NCBI RefSeq assembly: GCF_900110765.1
Contig: NZ_FOEO01000003.1
Span: 62,001-126,000 of the forward strand
DNA: 64,000 bases
Direction of reading: 5' to 3'
DNA from: Pseudomonas sp. NFACC02
GTDB taxonomy: Bacteria; Pseudomonadota; Gammaproteobacteria; Pseudomonadales; Pseudomonadaceae
A program made the position numbers and the translations under genes. The notes beneath the pieces were generated by a model. It did no database searches. It saw nothing but the letters and a program-made list of their open reading frames with translations, and had not been told where the DNA came from. Positions within the stretch are counted from its first letter, which is position 1. Each line of letters begins with the position of its first letter. Below, in pieces: positions 54,509-63,053 of this stretch.

Positions 54509-55135
54509 ATGAACGCTATTGCCTCAACGCCGGATATCAGCGCCCTGTTGGCGGCGTACACGCGCACATCGACTTCCATCATCAGCGACTGCCTGGACCG
54601 TCTTCCTGGTGCGCCGCTTAAACCTTTTCATCGCATCGAAGGCACGATGGCAGGTATCGCCCTCACCGTGAAAGTGCCCTGCGGCGACAACCGTGCGATT
54701 CATCAGGCTCTGGAACTTCTAAGCCCGGGTCAGGTGCTGGTGGTCGATGGCGGTGGCGATATCAGCCGTGCGTTGATGGGTGACATCATGGCGGCGATTG
54801 CCGAAAAACGCGGCGCTGCCGGTGTTGTCGTGGACGGCGCGATTCGTGACCTGGCGACCATCGGCAAGGGGACATTCCCGATGTTCGCCCGCGCGGGGTT
54901 CCATCGAGGTCCGTACAAAAACGGACCGGGGGAAATCAACGTGCCGGTCAGCATTGGCGGCATGCTGGTGTCGCCGGGCGACATCGTCGTGGGTGATCAT
55001 GACGGCATCGTGGCGTTCCCGGCATCACAGGCAGAAAGCCTGCTGCAACGCTGTCTGGCCACTGAACAAAAAGAAGCAGAGATGCTGGCGCAAATCGCCG
55101 CTGGCACTTACAAAGGCGCCTATGCGGCCCACTGA
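54509..55135 (+). CDS. RraA-family aldolase/decarboxylase
   Basis: A 208-residue cytosolic protein of the RraA-like fold. IITDCLDRL-like opening (SIISDCLDRLPG), GDNRAIHQALELLSPGQVLVVDGGG, VVDGAIRDLATI and VSPGDIVVGDHDGIVAFP are the family marks; the last holds the metal-binding Asp. Relatives are 4-hydroxy-4-methyl-2-oxoglutarate (CHA) aldolases and oxaloacetate decarboxylases. GAGGAACACAC precedes the start. The dehydrogenase gene follows after 16 bases, an operon. Confidence 0.88.
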   Translation: MNAIASTPDISALLAAYTRTSTSIISDCLDRLPGAPLKPFHRIEGTMAGIALTVKVPCGDNRAIHQALELLSPGQVLVVDGGGDISRALMGDIMAAIAEKRGAAGVVVDGAIRDLATIGKGTFPMFARAGFHRGPYKNGPGEINVPVSIGGMLVSPGDIVVGDHDGIVAFPASQAESLLQRCLATEQKEAEMLAQIAAGTYKGAYAAH

Positions 55136-55151
55136 AGCGGAAGCCCAAACA

Positions 55152-56021
55152 ATGAAAATCGGAATTATCGGCGCGGGTGAAGTCGGCCTCACCTATGCAC
55201 GGCCGTGGTCAGCGGCAGGGCATGAGATCGTCCTGTGTGATTTGAAACCGTCCCCTCGCGCTCAAGCGATCGCGGCAGAGCTGGGGCTGGACGTGTCAAC
55301 CTCCATTGCCGATGTTGTGCCCGCCTGCGATGTGGTCGTGTCCTGCGTGTTCGGCACGGTGTCCCTGGCCGTCGCCGAACAGGCCCTTGGCGCCATGCAA
55401 AAGCACGCGCTCTTTGTGGACATGACCACGGCCGATCCTGAGCAAATCAGAATCGCAGCTGCCCAGGCCACCCAATTGGGCGTTGCCTATGTGGACGTCG
55501 CGATTCTGGGCGCTATTGCCCTGACCCACGAGAAGACCAACCTGATCGGTGCCGGCGCCGGAATCGACCGGGCGCTGAACCTGTTCGCTTCTGCAGGCGC
55601 TCCGCTCAAGCCGGTAGAGGACGGCGCGGCAGGCGATGCGGCCGCGCTGAAAATCCTGCGTAGCGTGTTCACCAAAGGGTTGGAGGCGCTGACCATCGAG
55701 TGCTTCATGGCCGCCGAAAAACAGGGCGTCACCCACAAGCTGCACGACGCCTTGAGCGATATCGACCAAGCCAGCCTGCGCGACTTTCTCGGCGCCTTGA
55801 TCCGCACGCACGTGGTTCATGCGCCACGCCGTCTTAAAGAGGTCGAAGAGGCCGAGCGTCAGCTGCGTGCCGCCAACATGCCGGTGTCGGTATTGCCCGG
55901 CGTCAGAGACCTGTTTCAACGGACCTCTGACCAAATCGGTTCGAATCCTCCACAAGCCGCCGCGCCGAGCCTGGAGGAAGCGTTTGAATGGCTTTTCAAA
56001 GCAAACGGGATTAACCGGTAG
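55152..56021 (+). CDS. NAD(P)-dependent 3-hydroxyacid dehydrogenase-like protein (DUF1932)
   Basis: A 289-residue oxidoreductase. The Rossmann motif GIIGAGEVGLTYA is at residues 4-16, VDMTTADPEQIRIAA is the beta-4 region, and the C-terminal helical DUF1932-type domain has the AGDAAALKILRSVFTKGLEALTIE segment with its Lys. It belongs to the beta-hydroxyacid dehydrogenase superfamily. Its operon with the RraA-type aldolase suggests it oxidises a hydroxy acid to the oxo acid that the aldolase cleaves. The substrate is not known. Confidence 0.85.
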   Translation: MKIGIIGAGEVGLTYARPWSAAGHEIVLCDLKPSPRAQAIAAELGLDVSTSIADVVPACDVVVSCVFGTVSLAVAEQALGAMQKHALFVDMTTADPEQIRIAAAQATQLGVAYVDVAILGAIALTHEKTNLIGAGAGIDRALNLFASAGAPLKPVEDGAAGDAAALKILRSVFTKGLEALTIECFMAAEKQGVTHKLHDALSDIDQASLRDFLGALIRTHVVHAPRRLKEVEEAERQLRAANMPVSVLPGVRDLFQRTSDQIGSNPPQAAAPSLEEAFEWLFKANGINR

Positions 56022-56420
56022 CGGGTGATTTTCGGAGAGGGAGAGCCGGTCAACCTGCCCCCTCGACAAACGCGCCGAGTCTGATTGCTGTCCTTTGAGC
56101 CGGGATAGCAATCGACCTTCCGATCACTCACGCCAGCGGGACGAAGAACACGCAGATCGATGTCTGAGGCTAAGCAACTTCAACGCGGGCTTACGACATC
56201 CTGTTCGTGATGTGCGGTGTTTCGTACACCGTCGCCAGATCATCAATGCAAAACCGAGGCTTTCTTCGTAGAACAGTGAGCCTCAGTACGCATCAAAACG
56301 AGCGGCGCCGCTTTTGGTGCGGCTGAAGCGGATTCAGGATTGAAACGACGGCAAGTACGTCAGTGATTGCCGACGATCCGCTAGAGGGTGGACTCGTCAC
56401 CTGCCACCGTTATGGAGACG
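56022..56420. other. 400-bp gap without a clear gene
   Basis: No supported open frame. The region has a palindrome AGCGGCGCCGCT followed by TTTTGG near 56315 and a weak hairpin near 56265-56290 (GAGGCT/AGCCTC). Its base composition is less GC-rich than neighbouring genes. Confidence 0.35.
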
Positions 56421-56891
56421 TCAGGATTTACCTAATAACTTGTGCGCCAGGTCCCGATCATTTGCAGACAACCCTTGCGCACTCATCGCTTTATTAAGCT
56501 CGGAAACGGCGCTGGAAAGACCCGAGCGTAAAGCACTGACCTCAAGTTGCAGTTGCTTGCTGCGCGTGTCTTTCTGCTCTGAATTGAGGGTTTTGTCATT
56601 GGCAAGATCACTCAATTCCTTGAGTTTTTCGGCAATCTTTTGTTCGATCTCCCGAATAGACTTTAACGAGTCCTTGATTCCATCAGGAAGGTTGGAGGCA
56701 TCAATATCTGCGTTGCGCTGCTTGACTTCTTCCGCCTTTTTTCGAGCTTCGGGGGAAATACTGACCTGAATGCCCGTTGCCGTGCGCGTTGTGCCTGCGT
56801 CCAGTTCCTTGGCAACAGGAGTGGCGGCCCCTAACGACGCTACGGTAGAAATCTGCGCAGTCACGGCGGGCGGCTGGAACGGTATTTTCAC
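56421..56891 (-). CDS. hypothetical coiled-coil protein
   Basis: A 156-residue hydrophilic protein. A short N-terminal Ala/Thr/Val-rich stretch is followed by a long helical region with heptads (PEARKKAEEVKQRNADID and IREIEQKIAEKLKELSDLANDKTLNSEQKDTRSKQLQLEVSALRSGLSSAVSELNKA). The GTG start at 56891 has AAAGGA 9 bases upstream; ATG 56912 has none. No signal peptide. Function unknown. Confidence 0.6.
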   Translation of the reverse strand: MKIPFQPPAVTAQISTVASLGAATPVAKELDAGTTRTATGIQVSISPEARKKAEEVKQRNADIDASNLPDGIKDSLKSIREIEQKIAEKLKELSDLANDKTLNSEQKDTRSKQLQLEVSALRSGLSSAVSELNKAMSAQGLSANDRDLAHKLLGKS

Positions 56892-57063
56892 GATTGATTC
56901 GTCCTTTTGCATCGACTGCAGATGTTTTTACGTTACTGCTTAGTCGGCACTTGGAGTGATGATAATGGCCTGACCTCAATCTGTTCTTGAATGCAACTTA
57001 CAGGCGCAGTGACCCTCTGGGACATGATCGGCTATTCCTTTAAAAACTTGAGGCCTTCCACAG

Positions 57064-57573
57064 TCAGAACGTGTATTTCACCAGCCGATCCAGCGCCAGG
57101 CGGCCGCTGCCACGCAACGCGATGTAGAGGGCGAGAAACGTCATCAGTACCGGGTATTCAATTCCCCGGTCGACCCATGGCCACGTGGGGCCGAGCGCGC
57201 AACTGATCCCTATCATTTCCAGAGCGACGATCAGAGCCACGGGTCGGACCCACAGGCCAACAGTGAGCATCAAGGCGCCCAAGGTCTCCAGTAGCATGAC
57301 GAGAAACGCCAGCTCGCTGGCGAAGGGTAGCCCCAGAACGTTCTGTATCAGGTTGATGGAGCCTTCCATGGGATTCGCCATGGAGCCGTGCGATGTTCCC
57401 AACGCTTTCGGCAGGCCGTGAGTCAACAAAATGATGCCGAACATCGCGCGCAAGAGGGCATACATCACCGGCTCTCCTCGCGCATACACCGGCACTAGCG
57501 TCGGGAACACCCGTTGCCGCTGGCGGTTAACACGTTTAGCTGGCAGTTGAGCGTCGTGCATGGGGTTGGTCAT
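57064..57573 (-). CDS. DoxX-family membrane protein
   Basis: A 169-residue inner-membrane protein with four helices. LLRAMFGIILLTHGLPKALGTS, ELAFLVMLLETLGALMLTVGL and VALIVALEMIGI are the DoxX pattern. A long hydrophilic N-terminus precedes the first helix; ATG 57465, with AGGAG 8 bases upstream, would remove it, while ATG 57573 also has AAGGA. The family is linked to thiol redox or thiosulfate metabolism. The monooxygenase gene lies 92 bases upstream on the same strand. Confidence 0.8.
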   Translation of the reverse strand: MTNPMHDAQLPAKRVNRQRQRVFPTLVPVYARGEPVMYALLRAMFGIILLTHGLPKALGTSHGSMANPMEGSINLIQNVLGLPFASELAFLVMLLETLGALMLTVGLWVRPVALIVALEMIGISCALGPTWPWVDRGIEYPVLMTFLALYIALRGSGRLALDRLVKYTF

Positions 57574-57665
57574 ATCCGGATTCCTTGAAACGATGAAGCA
57601 AGCTCGGGTCCAACCCGATAACGCTTACGATGCTGGTGGTTGCGAGGCAATCAAGAGCCAGGCGT

Positions 57666-58001
57666 TTAACGTCCTGAAGGGGTGAACGCGCTTGCGCTGA
57701 CCTTGTTAACCGAATCAGGGCCCAGCAAGCTGATCAGCTCACTCAGGGCGGGGTGGCCAAAATGGCGCTCCATTGCCTGACGCGACTCCCAGAAGCCGGC
57801 CAAAATCCAAAGCGCCCTTTTTGTCTGACTTCGAAGCGCTTGATAAGTGATGCAGCCAGGCGAGGCCCGCAGGGTTGTCGCCAAGGATGACAAACGCGAT
57901 GCGCACGACAATGACGCTTCGTTCTGCAACTGGACTTCAATGATGCTGACCGCCTCAGTCACGACGGTACTGCCCGACGAATCACTCGTTTCAGTCATCA
58001 T
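57666..58001 (-). CDS. antibiotic biosynthesis monooxygenase (ABM) domain protein
   Basis: A 111-residue small dimeric ferredoxin-like protein. IIEVQLQNEASL and ASPGCITYQALRSQTKRALWILAGFWESRQAMERHFGHP are the ABM pattern. ATG 58001 has GGAGGAACGGG just upstream. Proteins of this type oxidise quinone-like compounds or are anchor proteins without cofactor. Divergent from the LysR gene at 58186, which probably controls it and the DoxX gene. Confidence 0.8.
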   Translation of the reverse strand: MMTETSDSSGSTVVTEAVSIIEVQLQNEASLSCASRLSSLATTLRASPGCITYQALRSQTKRALWILAGFWESRQAMERHFGHPALSELISLLGPDSVNKVSASAFTPSGR

Positions 58002-58185
58002 CCCGTTCCTCCGGATTACCATGAACTGACAGCAGGTCGCCCAGCTTGCTGAGGCGCCAGGATTGGGTGGGGCGCCATATGCGGTTCAGTGAGCGACGTT
58101 GTCCCTGGTGCCTATGTTGCTTGTTTGCCGGTTATGGATAAATACAGCTAGATTGCCAACACTATTCAACCAGGAGCAACAATTG

Positions 58186-59115
58186 ATGGACCGATTCGAC
58201 GCTCTCCGGCTGTTCACCCGCATCGTGGAATCGAGCAGCTTCAGCCGCGCTGCGACAGCCCTCGACATTCCCCGTGCCACCGCGACTCACGCGATCAAAG
58301 AGCTGGAAAGTCGACTGGGGATTCGACTGCTGGAGCGGACCACTCGGCATGTGCGACCAACAGTCGACGGGCAGGCGTTCTATGAGCGATGTGTGTTCGT
58401 GCTAAGTGAACTGGACGATGCCGAGTCATCACTGCGCCATGTTGCGTCTAATCCGCAAGGCTTGCTGCGCGTGGATATGCACGGTACTCATGCGACGAAG
58501 ATCGTTCTGCCAAGGATCAATGAGTTTCGGGCGCGCTACCCGGGAATCGAATTGACGGCCAGCGGGGGTGATCGCCTGGTCGACCTCGTTCGGGAAGGGG
58601 TCGATTGCGTCGTGCGCGCTGGCACACCCCAGGACTCGACGTTGGTGGCCAAGCCGCTCGCGGTGATGCCCCAGATCATTTGCGCGAGTCCTGATTACCT
58701 GACGCGTTTCGGCAGTCCGGAAAAACCTGGAGATCTGAACGAACACCAGACAGTGAAGTTCTTTTCGAGCAATGGCTCTGCCAATCTGCCTTTGGAGCTG
58801 GTCCTCGGTGGTCGGATACGCCCGTTCACACTCGATGGCTGGATGGCAGTGAACGATGCGGAAAGCTATGTGGTATGTGCGTTGCGTGGCTGCGGTCTGA
58901 TCCAGGTGCCTCGTTACCATATCGAAGAGGATTTGAAGGCGGGCCGCCTGGTGGAAGTGTTGAGCGGCTGGAAGAGCCCAGCCCTGACGGTTTCTGCGAT
59001 GTACCCGCATCATCGACACCTGTCGCCACGGGTGCGCGTCTTCATTGACTGGCTGAGTGAGGTCTATCGCGAGATGTTCGGCCCACTTCCAGCCGACTAC
59101 TTGCAATCGACTTGA
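58186..59115 (+). CDS. LysR-family transcriptional regulator
   Basis: A 309-residue CrgA-like LysR regulator: MDRFDALRLFTRIVESSSFSRAATALDIPRATATHAIKELESRLGIRLLERTTRHV, then an effector domain with DCVVRAGTPQDSTLVAKPLA. ATG 58186 has AGGAG upstream, so the longer frame is excluded. It is divergent from the ABM/DoxX genes. Confidence 0.9.
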   Translation: MDRFDALRLFTRIVESSSFSRAATALDIPRATATHAIKELESRLGIRLLERTTRHVRPTVDGQAFYERCVFVLSELDDAESSLRHVASNPQGLLRVDMHGTHATKIVLPRINEFRARYPGIELTASGGDRLVDLVREGVDCVVRAGTPQDSTLVAKPLAVMPQIICASPDYLTRFGSPEKPGDLNEHQTVKFFSSNGSANLPLELVLGGRIRPFTLDGWMAVNDAESYVVCALRGCGLIQVPRYHIEEDLKAGRLVEVLSGWKSPALTVSAMYPHHRHLSPRVRVFIDWLSEVYREMFGPLPADYLQST

Positions 59116-59216
59116 GCGCCTGCCAAGCCATCCTCATATTGGCGGTCGATGCCGTTGGCCGGCCGCTCGCAGTTGATCCGAGCCAGCAGCCCACGTCTCC
59201 TGACTCCTCTCGATGG

Positions 59217-60101
59217 CTACTCTGTTATCCGCAGCAGTCGAGCGTCCCTGGCCGGCGGTATACCAAACATGCGGACGTACTCGCGACTGAACTGTGACGG
59301 ATGCTCGTAACCGACTTGAAATCCTGCCGCTGCTGCATCCATCGCTTCGGCGACCATCAGCCGACGAGCTTCCTGCAGCCTCAGCTGATTCCGAAACTCC
59401 AGTGGACTCATCGACGTGACCGCCTTGAAGTGCGCATGGAACGTGGAGCGGCTCATGCCGGCAATATCGGCGATGTCATCGATCCGACAGCCTTCGCTGT
59501 AATGAGAACGCAGCCAGGCAATGGCCTTGGCGATTTGGTTCAAGCGGCTGTCTGCCCGGGTCATTTGCCGAAGGATGCTGTTGCCGGTGCCGGTCAGAAG
59601 GCGATAGAGGATCTCGCGAATGACCAGTGGAGCGAGCCCTTCGATATCGCTGGGCCTGTCCAGCAGACTGGCGAGCCGTACGGACGCATCCAGAAGCTCA
59701 GGCGTCGTTTCGCTCAGCGCGATTCCAGGAAGCACAGCGTCTCGGTTCCCGTCCGGCGTCGGGTGACGAAGGGCGAGGTCGCTTAGCTCGGTCATGTCGA
59801 GGTCGAGCACCAAACAGAGATAAGGCGCGGCCTCGCTCGCTTCGATGACGGCGCCCATGACCGGAAGGTCTACCGATGCGATCAGGTAATTGGCGGCATC
59901 GTACACATAGGTGGACGTACCCAGCATCGCTTGCTTGCGGCCCTGAGCCACCAGGCACAGCGTCGGCTCGTACACGACAGGCATCGGCATTGTCGGTGTG
60001 GCAGAGCGAATCAGCCCGACCCCTGGAATCGGAGTCACATGGATGCCGTCGCCTGGCGCGTGCCGGCCCAAGATATCGACAAGCTTTACGAGGGAATCCA
60101 T
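59217..60101 (-). CDS. AraC-family regulator with AraC_N cupin domain
   Basis: A 294-residue regulator. The N-terminal AraC_N sensor (about 20-165) starts VYEPTLCLVAQGRKQAMLG. Two HTH motifs follow (IDDIADIAGMSRSTFHAHFKAVTSMSPLEFRNQLRLQEARRLM and AAGFQVGYEHPSQFSREYVRMFGIPP). This subgroup often controls SDR or oxidoreductase genes. It is divergent from the SnoaL-like gene at 60395, its likely target. Confidence 0.88.
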   Translation of the reverse strand: MDSLVKLVDILGRHAPGDGIHVTPIPGVGLIRSATPTMPMPVVYEPTLCLVAQGRKQAMLGTSTYVYDAANYLIASVDLPVMGAVIEASEAAPYLCLVLDLDMTELSDLALRHPTPDGNRDAVLPGIALSETTPELLDASVRLASLLDRPSDIEGLAPLVIREILYRLLTGTGNSILRQMTRADSRLNQIAKAIAWLRSHYSEGCRIDDIADIAGMSRSTFHAHFKAVTSMSPLEFRNQLRLQEARRLMVAEAMDAAAAGFQVGYEHPSQFSREYVRMFGIPPARDARLLRITE

Positions 60102-60394
60102 GTCTATTCCATTTCGTCGGGTTGTGAGCGGTTGGAAAGGTCGACAGTTCGGACAATCGTATAAGGAATCAGGTCAATCTTGCTACAACCCAGGTCTGCC
60201 GGTGGGGCAGACTTTCACTCAAGACATGAGCGCCTGGATGACGGCAGGAGACAGTGGGGCGGGGCGTCCGGCGCTCTGAACGTTCATATGTGCCGGTCGA
60301 GTCGTTCCTGCGTTCGAGCAAGATTCGGCTGAGACAGTCCGCCGATCTCACTTGGCCCGCTTCTGCACATTCAAACGGATTGAGGATTATCTAA

Positions 60395-60895
60395 ATGACG
60401 ATACAACGATACGTCATCGCCGCAGCGATGGTGGTCTACGCCACGCTGGCCAGCGGATTTGCGGTCGCTCAGGGCAGTGAGACGACGACTGAGCGCAATC
60501 GCACGTTCATCGCGCAAGCCTTCGCCAACTGGGCTGCCGGTGGAAAGACATTTTTCCAGGACGTGGTTGCGCCCGACGTGATCTGGACCATCAAAGGCAC
60601 GAGTCCCGTCGCTGGAACCTACAGGAGCCGCGATGACTTTCTAAAGCGGGCAGTCGCGCCATTCGCCTCGCGTCTGGCCTCACCCGTTCAACCGACGGTG
60701 AAGGACATATGGGCCGACCGCAATGACGTCATCGTGTATTGGGACGGAGTTGCCACCGCAGCCGATGGCGCGACCTATCGCAACAGCTACGTCTGGATTT
60801 TTCGAATGAAAAATCTGCGCGCAACCGAGGTCGTGGCATTCCTCGATCTGGTTCCCTTCGATGACGTCATACGGCGCATCCCGCTTGATACGTGA
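60395..60895 (+). CDS. secreted SnoaL-like (NTF2-fold) protein
   Basis: A 166-residue protein with a signal peptide (MTIQRYVIAAAMVVYATLAS, cleavage after AVAQ or VAQG, about residue 26). The remainder has the NTF2/SnoaL-like cone fold: RTFIAQAFANWAAGGKTFFQDVVAPDVIWTIKGTSPVAGTY and NSYVWIFRMKNLRATEVVAFLDLVPFDDVI. Such proteins may be isomerases or binding proteins; function is open. GAGG and ATTATCTAA precede ATG. Divergent from an AraC gene. Confidence 0.8.
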   Translation: MTIQRYVIAAAMVVYATLASGFAVAQGSETTTERNRTFIAQAFANWAAGGKTFFQDVVAPDVIWTIKGTSPVAGTYRSRDDFLKRAVAPFASRLASPVQPTVKDIWADRNDVIVYWDGVATAADGATYRNSYVWIFRMKNLRATEVVAFLDLVPFDDVIRRIPLDT

Positions 60896-61051
60896 GGTCA
60901 TCCGCAAGGCCACCAGCAATACAGGCGCCAGCAGACCCACTTGGTCACAGGACGGCAGCATCCCGATACCCACGGTCGCGGCGCCCATCATGAGCAGTGT
61001 GAGAATCAGCGAATACTTACGACCGTATCGATCACCTGAGTGGCCAACTAT
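60896..61051 (-). pseudogene. MHS-type MFS transporter fragment
   Basis: Reading the minus strand gives GHSGDRYGRKYSLILTLLMM and GAATVGIGMLPSCDQVGLLA, then PVLLVALRM. This is the motif A region and third helix of a metabolite:H+ symporter such as ShiA. Only about 50 residues remain, between the SnoaL-like gene and the SDR gene. The rest of the transporter is gone. Confidence 0.65.
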
Positions 61052-61068
61052 ATCGCGACGTTTTCCTT

Positions 61069-61842
61069 CTACGACATCCAGTTACCCCCATCCACGTTGT
61101 AGGTCTGAGCGACGACGTATTCGCTTTCCCCGGAAGCGAGAAAGACCGCCATTCCTGTCAAGTCTTCGGCAGTGCCCATCCGGCCGTAGGGCACCTCCAG
61201 CCCCACGAGGCGTTTCTTTTCGCCCACTGGCCGATTTTCATACTTGGCAAACAGGGCATCGACACCGTCCCAATGTTCCCCATCGATGACGCCCGGGGCG
61301 ATTGCATTGACGTTGATCTTGTGCGGGATGAGATTCAGCCCGGCCGACTGGGTCAGGCTGATCACGGCAGCCTTGGTCGCGCAGTAGACGCCTACCAGCG
61401 CTTCGCCCCGACGTCCTGCCTGGCTGGCCATGTTGATGATTTTTCCACCGTGGCCCTGGAGGATCATTTGTCTGGCGGCAGCCTGGAGGGTGAAGAGCGT
61501 CCCTCCCACGTTGATGGAAAAGAGCCGGTCGTAGCTGTCGCGGCTGATGTCCGTGATCGGCGCCATATCAAACAACGCTGCATTGTTGATCAGAATGTCC
61601 AGCTTGCCTGTCTTGCTCACGACCTCGGCAACCGCCGCTTCGATAGACGCTTGCAGGGTGACGTCCAGCTTGACCGCGTATGCCTGATGACCAAGCTCCT
61701 CGGCCGTCTGCCGGGCGCGCTCAAGGTTGATATCGGCGATGGCGACCGTCGCACCTTCCCGAATGTAAGCTTTAGCGAATGCGCGTCCGATTCCGCGCGC
61801 AGAGCCTGTGATCAGGGCACTCTTGCCTTCAAGTCGTTTCAT
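61069..61842 (-). CDS. SDR dehydrogenase, sorbitol/L-iditol dehydrogenase-like
   Basis: A 257-residue classical SDR: TGSARGIGRAFAKAY, LINNAALFDMAPI, Ser in NMASQAGRR, YCATKAA (Tyr and Lys) and an ending EYVVAQTYNVDGGNWMS. LFSINVGGTLFTLQAAARQMI and APGVIDGEHWDGVDALFAKYENRPVGEKKR resemble polyol (sorbitol) dehydrogenases as I know them. Cytosolic, NAD-dependent. It is divergent from an AraC regulator; an MFS fragment lies just downstream, perhaps the remnant of a former polyol-uptake gene. Confidence 0.85.
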   Translation of the reverse strand: MKRLEGKSALITGSARGIGRAFAKAYIREGATVAIADINLERARQTAEELGHQAYAVKLDVTLQASIEAAVAEVVSKTGKLDILINNAALFDMAPITDISRDSYDRLFSINVGGTLFTLQAAARQMILQGHGGKIINMASQAGRRGEALVGVYCATKAAVISLTQSAGLNLIPHKINVNAIAPGVIDGEHWDGVDALFAKYENRPVGEKKRLVGLEVPYGRMGTAEDLTGMAVFLASGESEYVVAQTYNVDGGNWMS

Positions 61843-61998
61843 GCGTGTGTCCGCCTTCTGCAGGGAAAAGCCGTTGAGGTCATCTTTCTGGATAGCCCGC
61901 GCGCGTTATTTCTTTTTGAGCGAGGTCGGCCGGGCAGCAATCAGTGCCTGATTACATCAGCGGGAAAGAAAGGCAGCAAACACACTGCCGCCGACGTG

Positions 61999-62053
61999 CC
62001 GATACTTTTTTGACGGGAGGAACGATCAGCCGCCGCGGTTAAAAAAGTATCGG
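61999..62053. promoter_or_regulatory. 13-bp perfect inverted repeat between SDR and AraC genes
   Basis: CCGATACTTTTTT (61999-62011) and AAAAAAGTATCGG (62041-62053), separated by 29 bp. They lie in the divergent region and are suited to binding an AraC-type dimer at two half-sites. Confidence 0.6.
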
Positions 62054-62144
62054 TTGCCCCCTGATTCGAAGGTGGAGTTGTTCGCTGCATGGGGTATACG
62101 CTGATAGGACGCATGATCAGACAACCCCCAGGATGAGGTCGCTC

Positions 62145-63053
62145 ATGGCCGGAAATTTCACGTCGCTCTTCGAGCATCCGCCTGCTGAGCTGGAGATCAT
62201 TCTTCCCTTACCCGAGCAAAGTTTCCGCTGGTATGAACATGATTACCCGTACCCGCTTGCCCGTTGGAATTACCATCCTGAATTCGAGATACACCTCATT
62301 CGGCACGGCACGGGAAAACTGGTGGCGGGGGATTACATCGGGGCTTTTGGCCCAGGGCACGTGGCGATGATAGGGCCCGATCTGCCGCATGACTGGATGG
62401 GGGATCTCGAAGCAGGCGAGCACATTGAAGGCCGCGATGTCGTCCTCCAGTTCGATGCCGCGTCATTGCTGAAGCTTTGTCCGCTCATGCCAGAGCTGGG
62501 CGATCTACAACCGCTGTTTGAAAAGGCTCGGCGCGGTCTGGAGTTTTCGGGTGCGACTGCCGTTGACGCTGCGAGCCTGCTGGAAGCTATTGGACCGGCG
62601 TCGGGGCTACAGCGACTGGTGTTATTTTTGCAACTTCTCAACCTTTTGCTGCGGGCGCCGGACTCGCAAACTCGATGCCTGGCAAGCGCATGTTATGCAC
62701 CTGTCCTGGATGTCAAAAGCGCTGAGCGGATTCGCAAGGCGTTCGAGTATCTGCAGGCGGAGCTTGCGGGTGATATCAGGGTTTCAGTTATCGCCCAGCG
62801 GCTGAACATGAGTGAGCCTGGTTTCTCACGTTTCTTTAAACGCGTGACCGGGCATGGCTTCATCGACATGATGCGCAAGTTACGGATCCAGCGTTCGTGT
62901 CGACTGCTGGCGCAGACCCGGATGTCTGTGACCGATATCTGCTTTGAAGTGGGTTACTGCAACCTTTCAAACTTCAACCGCCATTTTTTGCACGAAATGA
63001 ACGTCACACCCAGCGTGTATCGCCGAGGAGCGAATCTGACGACGTGCATCTGA
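62145..63053 (+). CDS. AraC-family transcriptional regulator, cupin type
   Basis: A 302-residue regulator. An N-terminal cupin sensor (about 30-110; RWNYHPEFEIHLIRHGTGKLVAGD and FGPGHVAMIGPDLPHDW) precedes two HTHs (VIAQRLNMSEPGFSRFFKRVTGHGFIDMMRKLRIQRSC and ICFEVGYCNLSNFNRHFLHEMNVTPSVYRR). It resembles polyol regulators of the MtlR group. ATG 62145 has GATGAGG upstream, better than 62133. It probably acts through the inverted repeat at 61999-62053 on the divergent SDR gene. Confidence 0.88.
   Translation: MAGNFTSLFEHPPAELEIILPLPEQSFRWYEHDYPYPLARWNYHPEFEIHLIRHGTGKLVAGDYIGAFGPGHVAMIGPDLPHDWMGDLEAGEHIEGRDVVLQFDAASLLKLCPLMPELGDLQPLFEKARRGLEFSGATAVDAASLLEAIGPASGLQRLVLFLQLLNLLLRAPDSQTRCLASACYAPVLDVKSAERIRKAFEYLQAELAGDIRVSVIAQRLNMSEPGFSRFFKRVTGHGFIDMMRKLRIQRSCRLLAQTRMSVTDICFEVGYCNLSNFNRHFLHEMNVTPSVYRRGANLTTCI

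Noticed and set aside
60680..60895. Minus-strand continuation of the MFS fragment inside the SnoaL-like gene
   Set aside because: Beyond 60896 the minus-strand translation no longer resembles a transporter; it is a shadow of the plus-strand gene.
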